Shown here: piece by piece, positions 1 through 10,500 of the stretch
How the letters are laid out: every line of letters begins with the position of its first letter
How positions within the stretch are numbered: position 1 is the first letter of the stretch
Source: Chlorokybus atmophyticus
Lineage: Eukaryota; Streptophyta; Chlorokybophyceae; Chlorokybales; Chlorokybaceae
Assembly (NCBI GenBank): GCA_009103225.1
Contig: RHPI01000260.1
Coordinates: 591,250-655,249, forward strand
Reading direction: 5' to 3'
DNA: 64,000 bases
The notes under the pieces: generated by a model
What the model was told of the DNA's origin: nothing
What the model saw: only the letters and a program-made list of their open reading frames with translations
Database searches by the model: none
Made by a program: the position numbers and the translations under genes

Positions 1-230
1 ACAGTACTGAACACACGCACACACACAATAGGATATCTTCAAGGCCCGACAGTCTCCCGCGCCTGCTGCCGGCAGTCATGCCCTCCAGGCCTTTCTTGGG
101 CGACCGCGTGATAAACGCCAGTATGATTGAACCCAACCACTCCACAGTTGTAACCGTTGTGGGCCACAACTTGTGGGCTTGGAGCTGATCCTGAGTTCAG
201 TGCTTAGATCAAACTGTGGCTCTGCTAACA
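1..230. repeat. Left edge of duplicated segment, copy A
   Basis: This stretch matches about 23112-23345 almost base for base, with a few substitutions and small indels. It is where copy A of the large duplication enters the window. On the minus strand both copies read into an ORF of unknown function, described at 23112-23640. Homology stops at about 230, where copy A carries a 2.15-kb insertion, and resumes at about 2385. Confidence 0.8.
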
Positions 231-2384
231 GCTCAACACCCGCTTGCACTCTATCCTTTTTACACATCCCAACACGTGCAACCATCGAGGGGTCTCTCAG
301 TGATGAACAGGCTTTGTGTCTCTTTCGCTTCGAGTCTGGTCAAGCGGCCAGCTCAGGCACCACACCTCACCAGCATCAGGCTACCACAGGCTGTACCTTG
401 ACTTCACCTCCCTCTCCTTTAAATTCCTCCTCCTCCTCCGCCGCCGCCGCCGCCGCCAGGGCGTGGGGCCCTTGACTCCCCCACCGCTCGACACGTGTCC
501 CCCAAGTTGGCGCGCACGTGACTCGTACTTGATATAAATAGACCTTGTGCCAGCTTGATATCGAGTGTACAGTCAAGTGTACACTTGGCGCCGGAAGTGA
601 TGCGAGGTGTACGCATGTTGCTCAAGTGGTGGTGGCGGCCCTGTGGCGGCGGCGGCGGAGGAGGAGGAGGAGAAGAAGGAGGCTGCATGCACGCCAGATT
701 ACCCAACCCCACAGGACCCGATAATAGTTTTGATCAATATCAATTGCGGCAGTAGCAATAGCAGGCTGACGAGCTGAACTCCCTCCGTCCCTCCCTCTCG
801 CCCTCCGCCCCCTCTCTTCCATTTCACACAGTCCTCTCCTCCCCAACCCTGGCCTGCCGCTGCTACGTCAGCAGCGTTTGCGGTGCCGAGCGGCAGTGCG
901 GCAGCATGCCATGGCCGTCATGTAGACGGTAGTGGTGTGATGTGGGGGTTGTATTCTGCTGTCAGTTGGGTAATAAGCGGCGGTTCTCGCAGCGTAACAG
1001 CACGCTACATTGGTATATATCGCAGAGAGATGATGCAATATTATTGTAATCGATCCGCAAGAGGCCGTCGGCAATAGCCAAAACTATCTAAGCGCGGGCG
1101 CATACTCGTGATCTGCCTCACAACCCACTGCCCAGCTCCACACCATGCGACCTATACCCACAAGATCTACGTCTTGAGCAGTATGCTTAAGGACCAGCCC
1201 ACATACTAGCTTACCGACCAACATCTGTCGCGGGTCCATCAATAAGGTGCACGGCGCTGAGGAACCGGCTCACTGACTACACGCGTGCTTGATGATGTTT
1301 TATTGCAAGTCATCCTGCATGCCATGGCACATCAAGTATACAGCCAACAGCACTTGTCGTGCATCATGCAAAATATGCACAGAGCTAATAAAGGGCAGCA
1401 CTGCTGCATACCGAGTGCGCTCCTCTGTGACAACCATGGAATGAACAAGATGCCCCCATCTCTATTGTGACCTTGACAAGCCCTGCAAAGACCATCACCA
1501 TTCAAGTACAAACAACAGTTTAATGCACAACGTCAACTTTGCCTCTTAGGCATTGCATGCACAAGACCACCTACCCTGTTTCCCTTGCACATCCAAGGTC
1601 AGAAGCACAGTCAACTGTCTGGCATACTCAGCGAAGGCAGGCCAAGCAGTATGGCTGCTGTTTCTGATGGGAACTGCTGAAGCAGGAACCTCCTGTGCGC
1701 TGCTATGCACCTTCTTGGCCTCATCTTGGATGTCGTCCTGCAGCGATGTCCAGCATTGGAACAACGCAGCGAGTTTGCGCAGCATCCACCTTCATGTGAC
1801 ATGCACCTCGTGCAGCTTACCTGGCCAGCTATCCAGGTAAACATTCCAGCAGCCAGGAGTATGAAAGGCACAAACTTAGGTATTCGCGCGTAGATCAGCA
1901 CAAGCAGCCATAAACTGCAGTAGCTCTTCTAGGTAGCGTTGTGGAGGCAAGGCCTTCGAGCACGGGCAGAATCTGCACCAAAGGCAGTGTCTCTGAAGGG
2001 CCATTAATATGCATGCCACTGCGCTGACAGCATTGTCTCGCACACCTGTCAGGTCTGGACTCATTGCTTACATGCAACTCTATTGGTTGACTGCATCTTG
2101 CAACGAACAAAATCCCATGCTTACCGAGTTTCGTCCTCGGGTGCAAACAACAGGTGCAAGGCTTGCAGAAGTGAAGACATGTATGGCAGAGCCTGGTCCG
2201 CGCCAGGCTCGAGACAGCTTGCCAGTGCATACTGCGCCTGTTGGTGCTCTGATTGCTCGCGCACTCCTTTACAGCCAAAGCACTCTTTGCGCACAAAATA
2301 TGCAACACCATTGCGAGTGATGTCCACGGCATCACTCAACAAGCAACACTACCATCGTGCTAACAGTGTGCACCCCTCGGATGT
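231..2384. mobile_element. Copy A-specific 2.15-kb insertion, unclassified
   Basis: Copy B runs straight from the equivalent of 230 to the equivalent of 2385, so these bases are an insertion in A or a loss in B. I find no convincing protein domain. Several 60-146-codon frames exist (for example the minus frames at 1546-1785 and 1895-2335), but they overlap on both strands and match nothing I recognise. The left part holds a GC-rich inverted repeat (416-683), a TATA-like box (about 533-540) and a TGGCGCC motif (about 587). These could be the end of a degenerate LTR element. No target-site duplication is evident. Confidence 0.4.
416..683. repeat. GC-rich triplet inverted repeat
   Basis: The left arm at about 425-461 is a run of CCT/TCC then GCC triplets ending in AGGGC. 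The right arm at about 640-683 is its reverse complement, GCCCT then GGC then GGA triplets. The roughly 180-base spacer carries TATAAATA and TGGCGCCGG. It could form a large stem-loop. Triplet runs of this kind can also arise by slippage, so common ancestry of the arms is not certain. Confidence 0.6.
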
Positions 2385-2760
2385 TCATTGCTGAACTGCT
2401 TGCCTTGTCGCCGTTCCAAACCAGCAAATTTGCGTACACAGTTGTAGCCGCAACACGAGCACAACATGCTGCAACATGCACATACCGCAAGCATCATGAG
2501 TGAATTGGAGTGTTCCTGCCAGAACAAGGCGTAGTGCTCTTTCTCAGCACATAAGCCATAATGGGCAAGTCGTTTGCACTGCAGCATTCATCAACACATC
2601 ATCGTCCTGAGCTGCATCCTCCTCAGCGTCACTATCTCCTCATCCTGCAGCAAGCGTTGAAAAGTGAGAGCAAAGAGTTGCCTACAGCACGACAGCAAGA
2701 GAAAATCACACGTCTTTTGAACACAACAGGTCAAGAGAGAACACCATCCAACAAAGATCA
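2385..2760 (-). pseudogene. Degenerate copy A of unknown membrane-protein ORF
   Basis: This is homologous to 23350-23660 of copy B. Conserved words such as AEKEHYAL-WQEHSN are still readable on the minus strand. The following hydrophobic segment, intact in copy B, is lost here through a frame change after NSLMM. Function is unknown in both copies. The adjacent acidic/linker region is also shared. It lies directly downstream of the kinase gene, whose stop falls at about 2758. Confidence 0.55.
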
Positions 2761-5209
2761 CAATGCCTGCACTTGCGGCGTGATATCCCCTGCTGGAGCA
2801 GCACACGTGTTGTCTGCTTCAGCACCATCTGCGCGTACGCGCTTTGACCGCTCCTGTGGATCACCGCGCAGCATGTGCAACCATTGATCTGTCGGTGGTG
2901 GCACTGTCCCGGCTGCCATGCAACCGAAGATGCCCAATGCCACATTCCGAAGCGAGCGAGGCCAGCTCTGAACTACCGCGTTCTCTTCTGGGTGCAGGTA
3001 AAGGCTCGCGCGGTGGACACAAGCTGACGGGATGTCGCCGCTTTGCACGGCCTCCTCCCATGGCAACGGTGCGGGCGAGGACACCGCCATGCAAGTGTAC
3101 AACAGAGACTCGATGTCTGCAAATGAGGAAGACACCCTCCCTGTTAGAAGCCACTCATCTGACGTGTACAGAGCGTGCCCCAGAGGCTGGTCTGCCAGCT
3201 GCAGCGCAACTCGCAGCTCCCAGATCGAACAGATAATATCGGTCGCGCGTGCAGGTGTCATGGCTGCCACCCTCAATGACACCCACATTATATGGGCACA
3301 CATCATTGTGGAACACACCCCGCGAGTGCAAGAAGGCTAAGCCTTCCATAAGGTCCTCCGCCAGTGTCTGGACGGCTGCAGGCCCCAATATCGGCAGCCT
3401 TACCGCTCCTTGCTGCACCAATGCGCGTCCGTGCAGTGGTGTGATCACCGCGCGCGCGCCAGCCATATCAGGAGCGCAGGCAGGAGCCTCCAGCACACCA
3501 TCATCAATCACCTCCGGCACGCTTTGCAACGCATGCCGCCCCAAGTGCCTCAGCACAGCAACTTCACGCTCAACCTGCACCAGGGTGCCTGTTGGAATCA
3601 CAAGCCACAAACAGTTGCGCCGGCCAAGCTGACACATACCTGTGTCCACGGGTCTAGATTGAGGTGAAGGCGTTGTGCTGCCATAAGGTCGCATGGCTTT
3701 GCGCCGACCTTAAGCAAACATCGACCTGTGGGTGACGCCAAACCCACTTGTGTGCTAGCAACGACGTCAACGGCATAGGTGGCTCCTAACGCGTGGAGCT
3801 TGGTCAGTTGTGCCACAATCCGGAGCGTGTATGTGCCGGTAGCTGACCGCACAAGAATGGGTTCGTGCTCTGGGAGTATTGCACAACCCGAGGCGCCTGC
3901 TCTGCGCAGCACAAAGCTGATTGCCATAAAGCAACAATGAGCGAGCTCCTGCAAAGTATGCACACGCATAAAGCGACATGCTTGAAGCAAGCAACTGAAT
4001 ACACTTGTCTTGCAAGGACAGGGCATACTAGCGGATGCATTGCATACCTTGAAACCTGGTGACGTGGGATCCACTAAGTGTTCGCCGTGCTCTTCATCTC
4101 CAGCGTATCTCAGAGGTGTTTGAGTGCGCATCATTTCACCGCGCGCGCGCCTCTCCAACACCACACCAACCACATGCTGGCTGTCAACTAGAGCACAAGG
4201 CAATCTCAATGTATGAACGCGCCTCTCGTTGGCAGCGATTTTCCACCCAGCAACGAGTTGGCCAAGTCTGCACCAAATCTTATAAGAATCTTCCACGCAA
4301 TGACTGGTGCTACATAGCAACTAGCCAGCACTAGCACGCACCCCTGATTGCATGACGTGTTGTCTTGCAAACTGTCTATGTACTCTATGAGGAGTTGCAC
4401 ATGTACGTGCAGCTGCTGTGAGTTTCGTGCCTGCGAAGGTACACCGGTTGACTCAGCATGCGCGAAGCACTGCATGCCACAGAACATCTCCTACCTCTGG
4501 CGTGAATCCGCACCAGGCAATGTCGGGTCGGATGCCCCTAGTGCCGGCCCTATTGCGATGCGAAATACCTCCCGGTGGACTAAGTTGCAGGCCGGGGTAG
4601 GCAGCTTGACAGATGTTTTCCATCACTCTCTCGATGAGGTTGGCGATCTGGCGGTACACCAATGCGCCTTCCCTCGTCTCATTTGTAATGTGGGAAATGC
4701 AAACATTTGACACCGCCTGCACAGCCTTCTGGTGCTCCTCCCAAAATTTGGCGAAGGGCTCGCTGCACTCGTCATGGTCGCAGACAGAGGCCACCGCGCG
4801 CACAATGTTGCTCTGTTGAAAATCGCTCCAAACAGCTGCGTAGGACCTGGACCCTAATCCCATCGCTGCATATAGAAGGGCATATTAACATGCACGGTCT
4901 ACACAAGGCAACTCAGCTCACACAGAGACACCAAGGATTACCTGCAGGAATGACGGCCTTCACGTGCAGAGTAGAAGAGGCCAACCACAGTTCCAGCAAC
5001 TCCGCCTGTGTCATCGAGTCATTCAAAGTCAACCAGCCCGTTCCTTCTTGGTTGCGCACCCAAAACTCCGCATCCAGCGCGCCCTGGCGCGCTGCTCCGC
5101 CGTCTAGGATTGCACTGACAAGTGCTTGAGGACTGTCCACAGGCATCCGCTCCCGCAGTTCGTACCACTGCGAAACATCCTCCTGGTGGTTGTCAACCAC
5201 CGCCCACAT
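2758..5209 (-). pseudogene. Crinkler-like header + protein kinase gene, copy A (frameshifted)
   Basis: Three modules can be followed on the minus strand. A roughly 90-residue header (about 5209-4942) ends in V-K-A-V-I-P and looks like the N-terminal ubiquitin-like module of Crinkler (CR) proteins. A helical middle exon (about 4860-4497) contains RPDIAWCG. A protein-kinase-like domain (about 4320-2758) has the Lys strand, an alpha-C Glu (VEREVAVL), the catalytic loop HNDVCPYN, a FDLG in place of DFG, and a FunK1-like DIESLLY motif. Introns separate the modules. Against copy B (25168-27772), about 5 nt are missing just after FDLGA (about 3205-3220), which shifts the frame, so I call a pseudogene. 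A sequencing error at that spot would restore it. Confidence 0.65.
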
Positions 5210-5495
5210 CACTGACAACACTAACCAGCCAATTTATTGCACCAGATTTGCACTTGATATTGCAGCAACCAATTGTTGGCAACGCATGCAACCTAGATAA
5301 GAAATTGTTGTTGACACAACGGTTGACTTGGCAGATGCAGCCCTTGTAAGAAGTGTTACCTGAAGCACGCTGCGTACGACGCTGCGTAGCTGCGTAGGAC
5401 GTGGACCCTTCTCCCAGTGCTGCATATAGAAGGAAAATCAACATGCACGGTCTACGCAAGGCAACTCAACTCACACAGCGACACCAAGAATGGGG
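4838..5495. repeat. Tandem duplication of header-exon unit in copy A
   Basis: The interval 4838-4950 is repeated at 5386-5495 with about 90% identity, including a shared GCTGCATATAGAAGG. Each unit is followed on its right by a header exon (4942-5209 and 5587-5902). Copy B has only one header exon, so the duplication is specific to copy A or was lost from B. The header exons have diverged far more than the intron pieces. Confidence 0.6.
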
Positions 5496-5586
5496 TGCAC
5501 AATATTCGCACATACAACGGCTTAAAGTGGTTGCTTTGCGACAATGATGGAAATGTTTAGTACAATGCGGGTGCCTATATTCCCAC

Positions 5587-5902
5587 CTGGCATGATGACC
5601 TTAACGCGCAAATCGGAGGAGGGCGACACCAAGTCCAAAAACCGCGCCACTGGCATGGAGTCACTCAGAACCCGCCAGCTGTCCTCCTCTTCTTTGCGTA
5701 CAAGGAATCCCGCATTGCGCACGTCCTGCAGGCCATATGTGCGGGCTTGCTGCAGGATTTCTCTTATAAGCGCATCGGGACCATCCACAGGGACCGTCTG
5801 CATTTCAATCCAGTTGTTGCCAACGTCCTCCCGCATGTTGCTAACCAAAGCCCACAACACTTTGGGTATGACCACCGCCGTCCCCGTCGCTGATGTCGCC
5901 AT
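5587..5902 (-). CDS. Second Crinkler-like header exon
   Basis: About 105 residues run from the ATG at 5902 to a GT donor at about 5586. It is paralogous to the header exons at 4942-5209 and 27478-27772. Shared points are VLWA-V near the start, the VPVDGP or MPVDSP motif, an L-x-D-S-M motif, and a final beta-strand-like VKVIMPG. The start is chosen because VLWA follows the ATG closely in all three copies. It could be an alternative first exon of the kinase gene or a relic of the local tandem duplication. The part of the middle exon that follows it (about 5340-5400) is truncated. The CR header assignment is by overall pattern, not by search. Confidence 0.5.
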
Positions 5903-5956
5903 TGCCGCCTGCACACTGCCCTCTGCGCATCCAACATTTGTGCGTGAGTTCTCCAA

Positions 5957-6679
5957 TTAAGCAGACGACTATAACACCCACACTAACACCTCCGACCAGC
6001 ACAGCATATGGGTAGCAGAGTATGCAGCATATACACACTTAAACAAACCGAGCAAACGTGCACGAGCACGCGCACAGGACGCAGAGCAGAGCACAAGCAC
6101 ACAAAGCAAGTACAAACGCTTTCACAGAGCCGACACATACACACGCATAGTACAAAACACACACACTCACAACACTACTACTCTGCTTACACCCAGAACG
6201 CAGAGCAGTCATACACCAAAACCGAGTGTAAACGCACACAAACCATCACCACCACCACCACCAGCGGACGCACAGCACAAGCGCATGGCATACATTGACG
6301 CTGAGACACGCATGGCAGCACACAGCACAGGACAAACACATCAACTCCCAGCCAGCTGAGTACTTGACCCAAAAGGCTGGCTAGCGGCGGGCTCCAGCTA
6401 TTTGAAATGCAAACAGCAGCATCAGCAGGCAGGCGTGAGTACGACACAACAACAGTAGCCTGTCCCCTACCTGTCGTAGCAAGAGCAGAGCAGAAGGGCG
6501 GTGAGAAAGCGTAAGGATGGGATAACAAAATTGCCGCCACCCACCACCACTACACCTACAGTCCGTTCGCCCTTCGACAACTACCGACAACTGCTGCTCT
6601 GTTTGATGAACTTTGATAGGGTTTCCGAGGGTTTTAGGGTCGTCTCCAAGTAAGCTGCGTTAGTGCTATTCGTTTTGCC

Positions 6680-6714
<35 letters not shown>

Positions 6715-7222
6715 TCCTCGTGGTTGAATGTTAACGCAACCTTTCTCTATTCTACAAAACATGTACTAACGCAGTGTCTTGCAGTATGTTGAAAGTCATC
6801 GACAAGCTTATATCTCAGGGCGTGCTGACATGCGCACCACACCAACAACAATTGTATCACAACTCAATACTACCAGTACTACACATCACGCGCGATCGAC
6901 TGTACTGGGTAGGCAGCGGTACAATGTACGTGGTTATGTCCCCCGTCATGCGGGAAGTTATACCAACACAACACACGTGTGTTGCAGTTCCAATCGCACA
7001 TGCTCATGCGCTGAATGGCGCGGCGCGGTATGCATGAACCTGACCAAACCATATTTCTCTTACAGCAATGCTCTTGCGTGCGCTGTGTAATCTAGGCCTG
7101 AGTCTACAACCCCACACGCAGCAGCACACCCCGCATGCCAGCAGTAGTACAGTGGAACCACTTTCGAGTCAGAGTATATATACAATCAGCATTGAGCAAG
7201 CTACAAGAACCTCTACAACTGA
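5957..7222. other. Intergenic, CA-rich, duplicated in copy B
   Basis: No gene is recognised. Positions 6000-6330 are CA/CACA-rich with coding-like but compositional frames. Positions 6360-6760 and 6770-7200 match 28130-28440 and 28490-28945. It separates the header exon and the CSP41b 3' end, which are both on the minus strand, so it should hold the promoter of the kinase gene and the terminator of CSP41b. Confidence 0.6.
6683..6714. repeat. (GAC)n microsatellite
   Basis: About ten GAC triplets follow TTGCCAGT. The same position in copy B (about 28397) reads GTGACAATCC with no repeat, so the tract expanded after duplication or contracted in B. Confidence 0.9.
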
Positions 7223-8056
7223 TTAAACAGCAGCCAGGTCCTTGACCTTGGCCAGAATCATGTCATCGGTAGTGAAGTCTGCCGCTTTTCTGAATGTGCC
7301 TCGCTCAAAGTCCTTCTCATACGAGTCTTTCAGACCCGCAATCAGGTCAAACTCTGAGGACCACGTGAGGTCCTTCTTTGCCGTCTTGATCGATGTGAAG
7401 AAATGCTGATTGCACAGGACAGGTGTTGGAAAAACAAAGTGCAGGCTGATAATAATAAGCATGACTATCTCCATGGATGATGAGAAAGGGTTTTTGCTAT
7501 GAGTAGTACGCTGTGCGTGCATGTGTGTGTGTCTCACCAGATCATGCAGGGGGAATGCCTTGGCCTTGCGAAAATCATACTCTTTCGAATTGTAGTGCAC
7601 CAGTTCTGGCGCGGGTGCTCCTGCCGCCTGCGCAAACAAAACCACTTCAGCTTCCTTAGTGCGCAACTTGAACGCATGAAGCCTCGGGCACATGGTGCTT
7701 TGATGTGCCCGAACACATACACATCCAATGACGAATCTATTGGACAACCATCAAAACTCACACATGACGTATCTCAGCGCACGCGCATGCAAGGCCAAAA
7801 AAGGTGACATACTTGTCGCCGGAGATGTTGTACACCTGGTTGTAGGCCTTGGAGTTGCCAAGGATCTGGATGTCCTGAGGACAAACGCCCGTGCCAAGTC
7901 CTGTATGACAGGTGATGTGACAGAGACAAAGGCACAGACGTACAAACACACAGCCACAGTCACGCTAACACAAATGCAACCACACACTCGCACACAAGCA
8001 TGCACAATTGCACAAAGTGCGACCACGACCTGCCGCACACGCACACATCCCACACA
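7223..8056 (-). pseudogene. CSP41B: CSP41b-like plastid RNA-binding protein, 5'-truncated copy A
   Basis: The 3' end of a chloroplast stem-loop-binding protein (CSP41b) gene, an atypical short-chain dehydrogenase/epimerase-fold protein that binds and stabilises plastid RNA. Readable exons are the one with YNQVYNISGDKYVTF (about 7880-7770), 7627-7538 (AAGAPAPELVHYN then KAFPLHD) and 7405-7223 (HFFTSIK, EFDLIAGL, RGTFRKAADFTTDDMIL, TAA stop). The last exon is closer to the family consensus than that of copy B, and no frameshift is seen in it. Homology to copy B ends at about 8104. The transit peptide, NAD-binding GGTR motif and central exons are absent, replaced by unique DNA. A truncated gene is therefore the safest call. 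Confidence 0.75.
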
Positions 8057-8110
8057 CTAACTCCAACTTGCACGTACGCCGGCACACATACCCACGCGCT
8101 TACGTCGCAA

Positions 8111-8600
8111 ATTTTACACGGTGACTGACTAAAGACTGAGGGACTGACTGGTGCCTGAGCCTGCCTGAGCCTGCATGTTGCTGCCTGAAATATTACTTTT
8201 GGACTGTTGGGTTTGCCGTTGGCTTAAGTGGACTGACGCAGACGGCCGCGGGCCGAAAGTGGTTGTCAGTGGCACTAACCGGTCAAGAGTTGTCAACCAG
8301 CTACCCTTCGGTCGATGTGCACAGACGGCCGTTGACCGGTAGTTACGGACAGCTGACAGCAATAGCCGGCAGTTTCTTTGCCGTTACACTGCTGTTAATA
8401 TGTGACCCTTGCCATTTGACAAAAGTTGGCAATTCTTGCCGTAAGCCAACACTAACATGCCATGCAGCTTGTACAAACCTTGGACTGATTGTTTGGTCTT
8501 GCACCTAAAAGCCCACAATATATACAATGTACGGGCAGTGGTGAGAGTATGTCCACTTACAACTGAGCAGCTGACTTGCGCATGAAACTATCCTATAACA
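8111..8600. other. Noncoding, GACTGACT and CCGGTCAA motifs
   Basis: No gene is seen. Short direct and inverted motifs recur: GACTGACT and GCCTGAGCCT repeats at 8125-8175, and GACGGCCG with CCGGTCAA / TTGACCGG in inverted orientation between about 8238 and 8340. This is the kind of sequence found near transposon ends, but I cannot define a terminus. Confidence 0.35.
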
Positions 8601-8639
8601 TTGAGTCTAGCTGTCGGACTCATGCGCAGCTTGTCAACC

Positions 8640-9540
8640 CGTTGTACCTGCCTCAGAACTCCTCCTCAAACCCCCTCCTCCTGTTCCTCCTCCGACGAGT
8701 CTTCTGCTTTAACGCCGGAGTCATCTTCATCCGCTGCCTCGCTCGCTGTCAGTACAGCGGCTACTTCGTCCTTCAGCTTGAATGTCAGCGCCTCGCCGTG
8801 CACGCGCATGCGCTTGATGGTCGCTTTGAGAGTGACCACCTGCATTTGGTAATGCTGTAAGAGTGGCGTGCTGCCAGAGGACTAGCCCATCAGCATACAC
8901 ACGCTTACCTCGTCTTCCGCTTTGTTGCACTCCGCCAGGCAGACAGTCAGCCTGCCGCGCTGCTCTTGGTTCACTCTGACCAACATGGCAATCTGCAAGC
9001 ATACTGCTTAATTACCGCTGGAAACATTCAACTAGGTCATAGATTACCCGTTCGTTTGACTTCGCAGCTTCTCTTTTGCGACTTGTGAGCTCCCGCAAGT
9101 AGAAATAGGCTGTGCATTTGCGAGATTGGTCATGCTGTTCATGTGCATGACACTGGAGGTTGTGCATGAGGGTGTGCATGTCGTATTGACAATGTATGTC
9201 AAGTGCAAGATACTTGAGGCTGTGCATGTGCAAGATAAAAGAACCCTAGCATGTGGCATTGACAGTGCATCGTAACCCACCTTGGTTATGCCAGTCTTGT
9301 TTGGTCCCTTCAATCATGTCGCCGTGGTCGCAGCTGCTGGTGGGTCGGATTTTCTTAGAGGCAGTATTGTGGTGTGCCTTTGCCCACTCGGAGGGGGAGC
9401 CCTGTAAGATATCGCCCGAGTCACTGTTGTCATTAGATGTGCCCTTGGTAGTCTTGGTGGGGTTTGACACCGAGGACACCCCTCCGGCACCCTGCCCGCC
9501 CTGTGCAAACATGGAATTCATCCCGGACCTCGACCACAAT
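8640..9540 (-). CDS. Acidic coiled-coil protein, unknown, 5' part uncertain
   Basis: Exons on the minus strand are supported by good splice signals. They are about 9540-9285 (Ser/Thr-rich, with SEWAKAHHNTASKK), about 9140-9052 (FYLRELTSRKREAAKSNE), 8996-8912 (IAMLVRVNQEQRGRLTVCLA) and 8866-8640 (MQVVTLKATIKRMRVHGEAL, then a very acidic tail DSSEEEQEE). The central part has coiled-coil spacing. The 5' end may lie in or beyond the N gap. Function is unknown. It may belong to the mobile block, as a DNA-binding or accessory protein, or be a host gene fragment. No family is recognised. Confidence 0.4.
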
Positions 9541-9726
9541 GCCCACTACGCCCCTGGCAGCGCCGCCAACGATCTTCCAAACGCCACATACCCTCGGCAT
9601 CACGCCCCTGTAAGGGCATAGCTTGGCGGAGCTATCAATGGTGTTTTCATGCGCAGGGGGACTGACATTGCCAGAGTTGTCAATGGTACGAACTGCCATT
9701 GCCATTGTACAAAGGTACCATTTCAA

Positions 9727-10500
9727 TNNNNNNNNNNNNNNNNNNNNNNNNNNNNNNNNNNNNNNNNNNNNNNNNNNNNNNNNNNNNNNNNNNNNNNNNN
9801 NNNNNNNNNNNNNNNNNNNNNNNNNNNNNNNNNNNNNNNNNNNNNNNNNNNNNNNNNNNNNNNNNNNNNNNNNNNNNNNNNNNNNNNNNNNNNNNNNNNN
9901 NNNNNNNNNNNNNNNNNNNNNNNNNNNNNNNNNNNNNNNNNNNNNNNNNNNNNNNNNNNNNNNNNNNNNNNNNNNNNNNNNNNNNNNNNNNNNNNNNNNN
10001 NNNNNNNNNNNNNNNNNNNNNNNNNNNNNNNNNNNNNNNNNNNNNNNNNNNNNNNNNNNNNNNNNNNNNNNNNNNNNNNNNNNNNNNNNNNNNNNNNNNN
10101 NNNNNNNNNNNNNNNNNNNNNNNNNNNNNNNNNNNNNNNNNNNNNNNNNNNNNNNNNNNNNNNNNNNNNNNNNNNNNNNNNNNNNNNNNNNNNNNNNNNN
10201 NNNNNNNNNNNNNNNNNNNNNNNNNNNNNNNNNNNNNNNNNNNNNNNNNNNNNNNNNNNNNNNNNNNNNNNNNNNNNNNNNNNNNNNNNNNNNNNNNNNN
10301 NNNNNNNNNNNNNNNNNNNNNNNNNNNNNNNNNNNNNNNNNNNNNNNNNNNNNNNNNNNNNNNNNNNNNNNNNNNNNNNNNNNNNNNNNNNNNNNNNNNN
10401 NNNNNNNNNNNNNNNNNNNNNNNNNNNNNNNNNNNNNNNNNNNNNNNNNNNNNNNNNNNNNNNNNNNNNNNNNNNNNNNNNNNNNNNNNNNNNNNNNNNN
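9727..10500. other. Assembly gap (Ns)
   Basis: 774 consecutive Ns. The gap removes the 5' part of the transposase gene and possibly the promoter and first exon of the minus-strand coiled-coil gene. Any protein spanning it is an artefact. Confidence 0.99.

Noticed and set aside
6008-6298. Thr/Gln-rich frame of 96 codons
   Set aside because: CA-rich composition; not preserved at the matching place in copy B.
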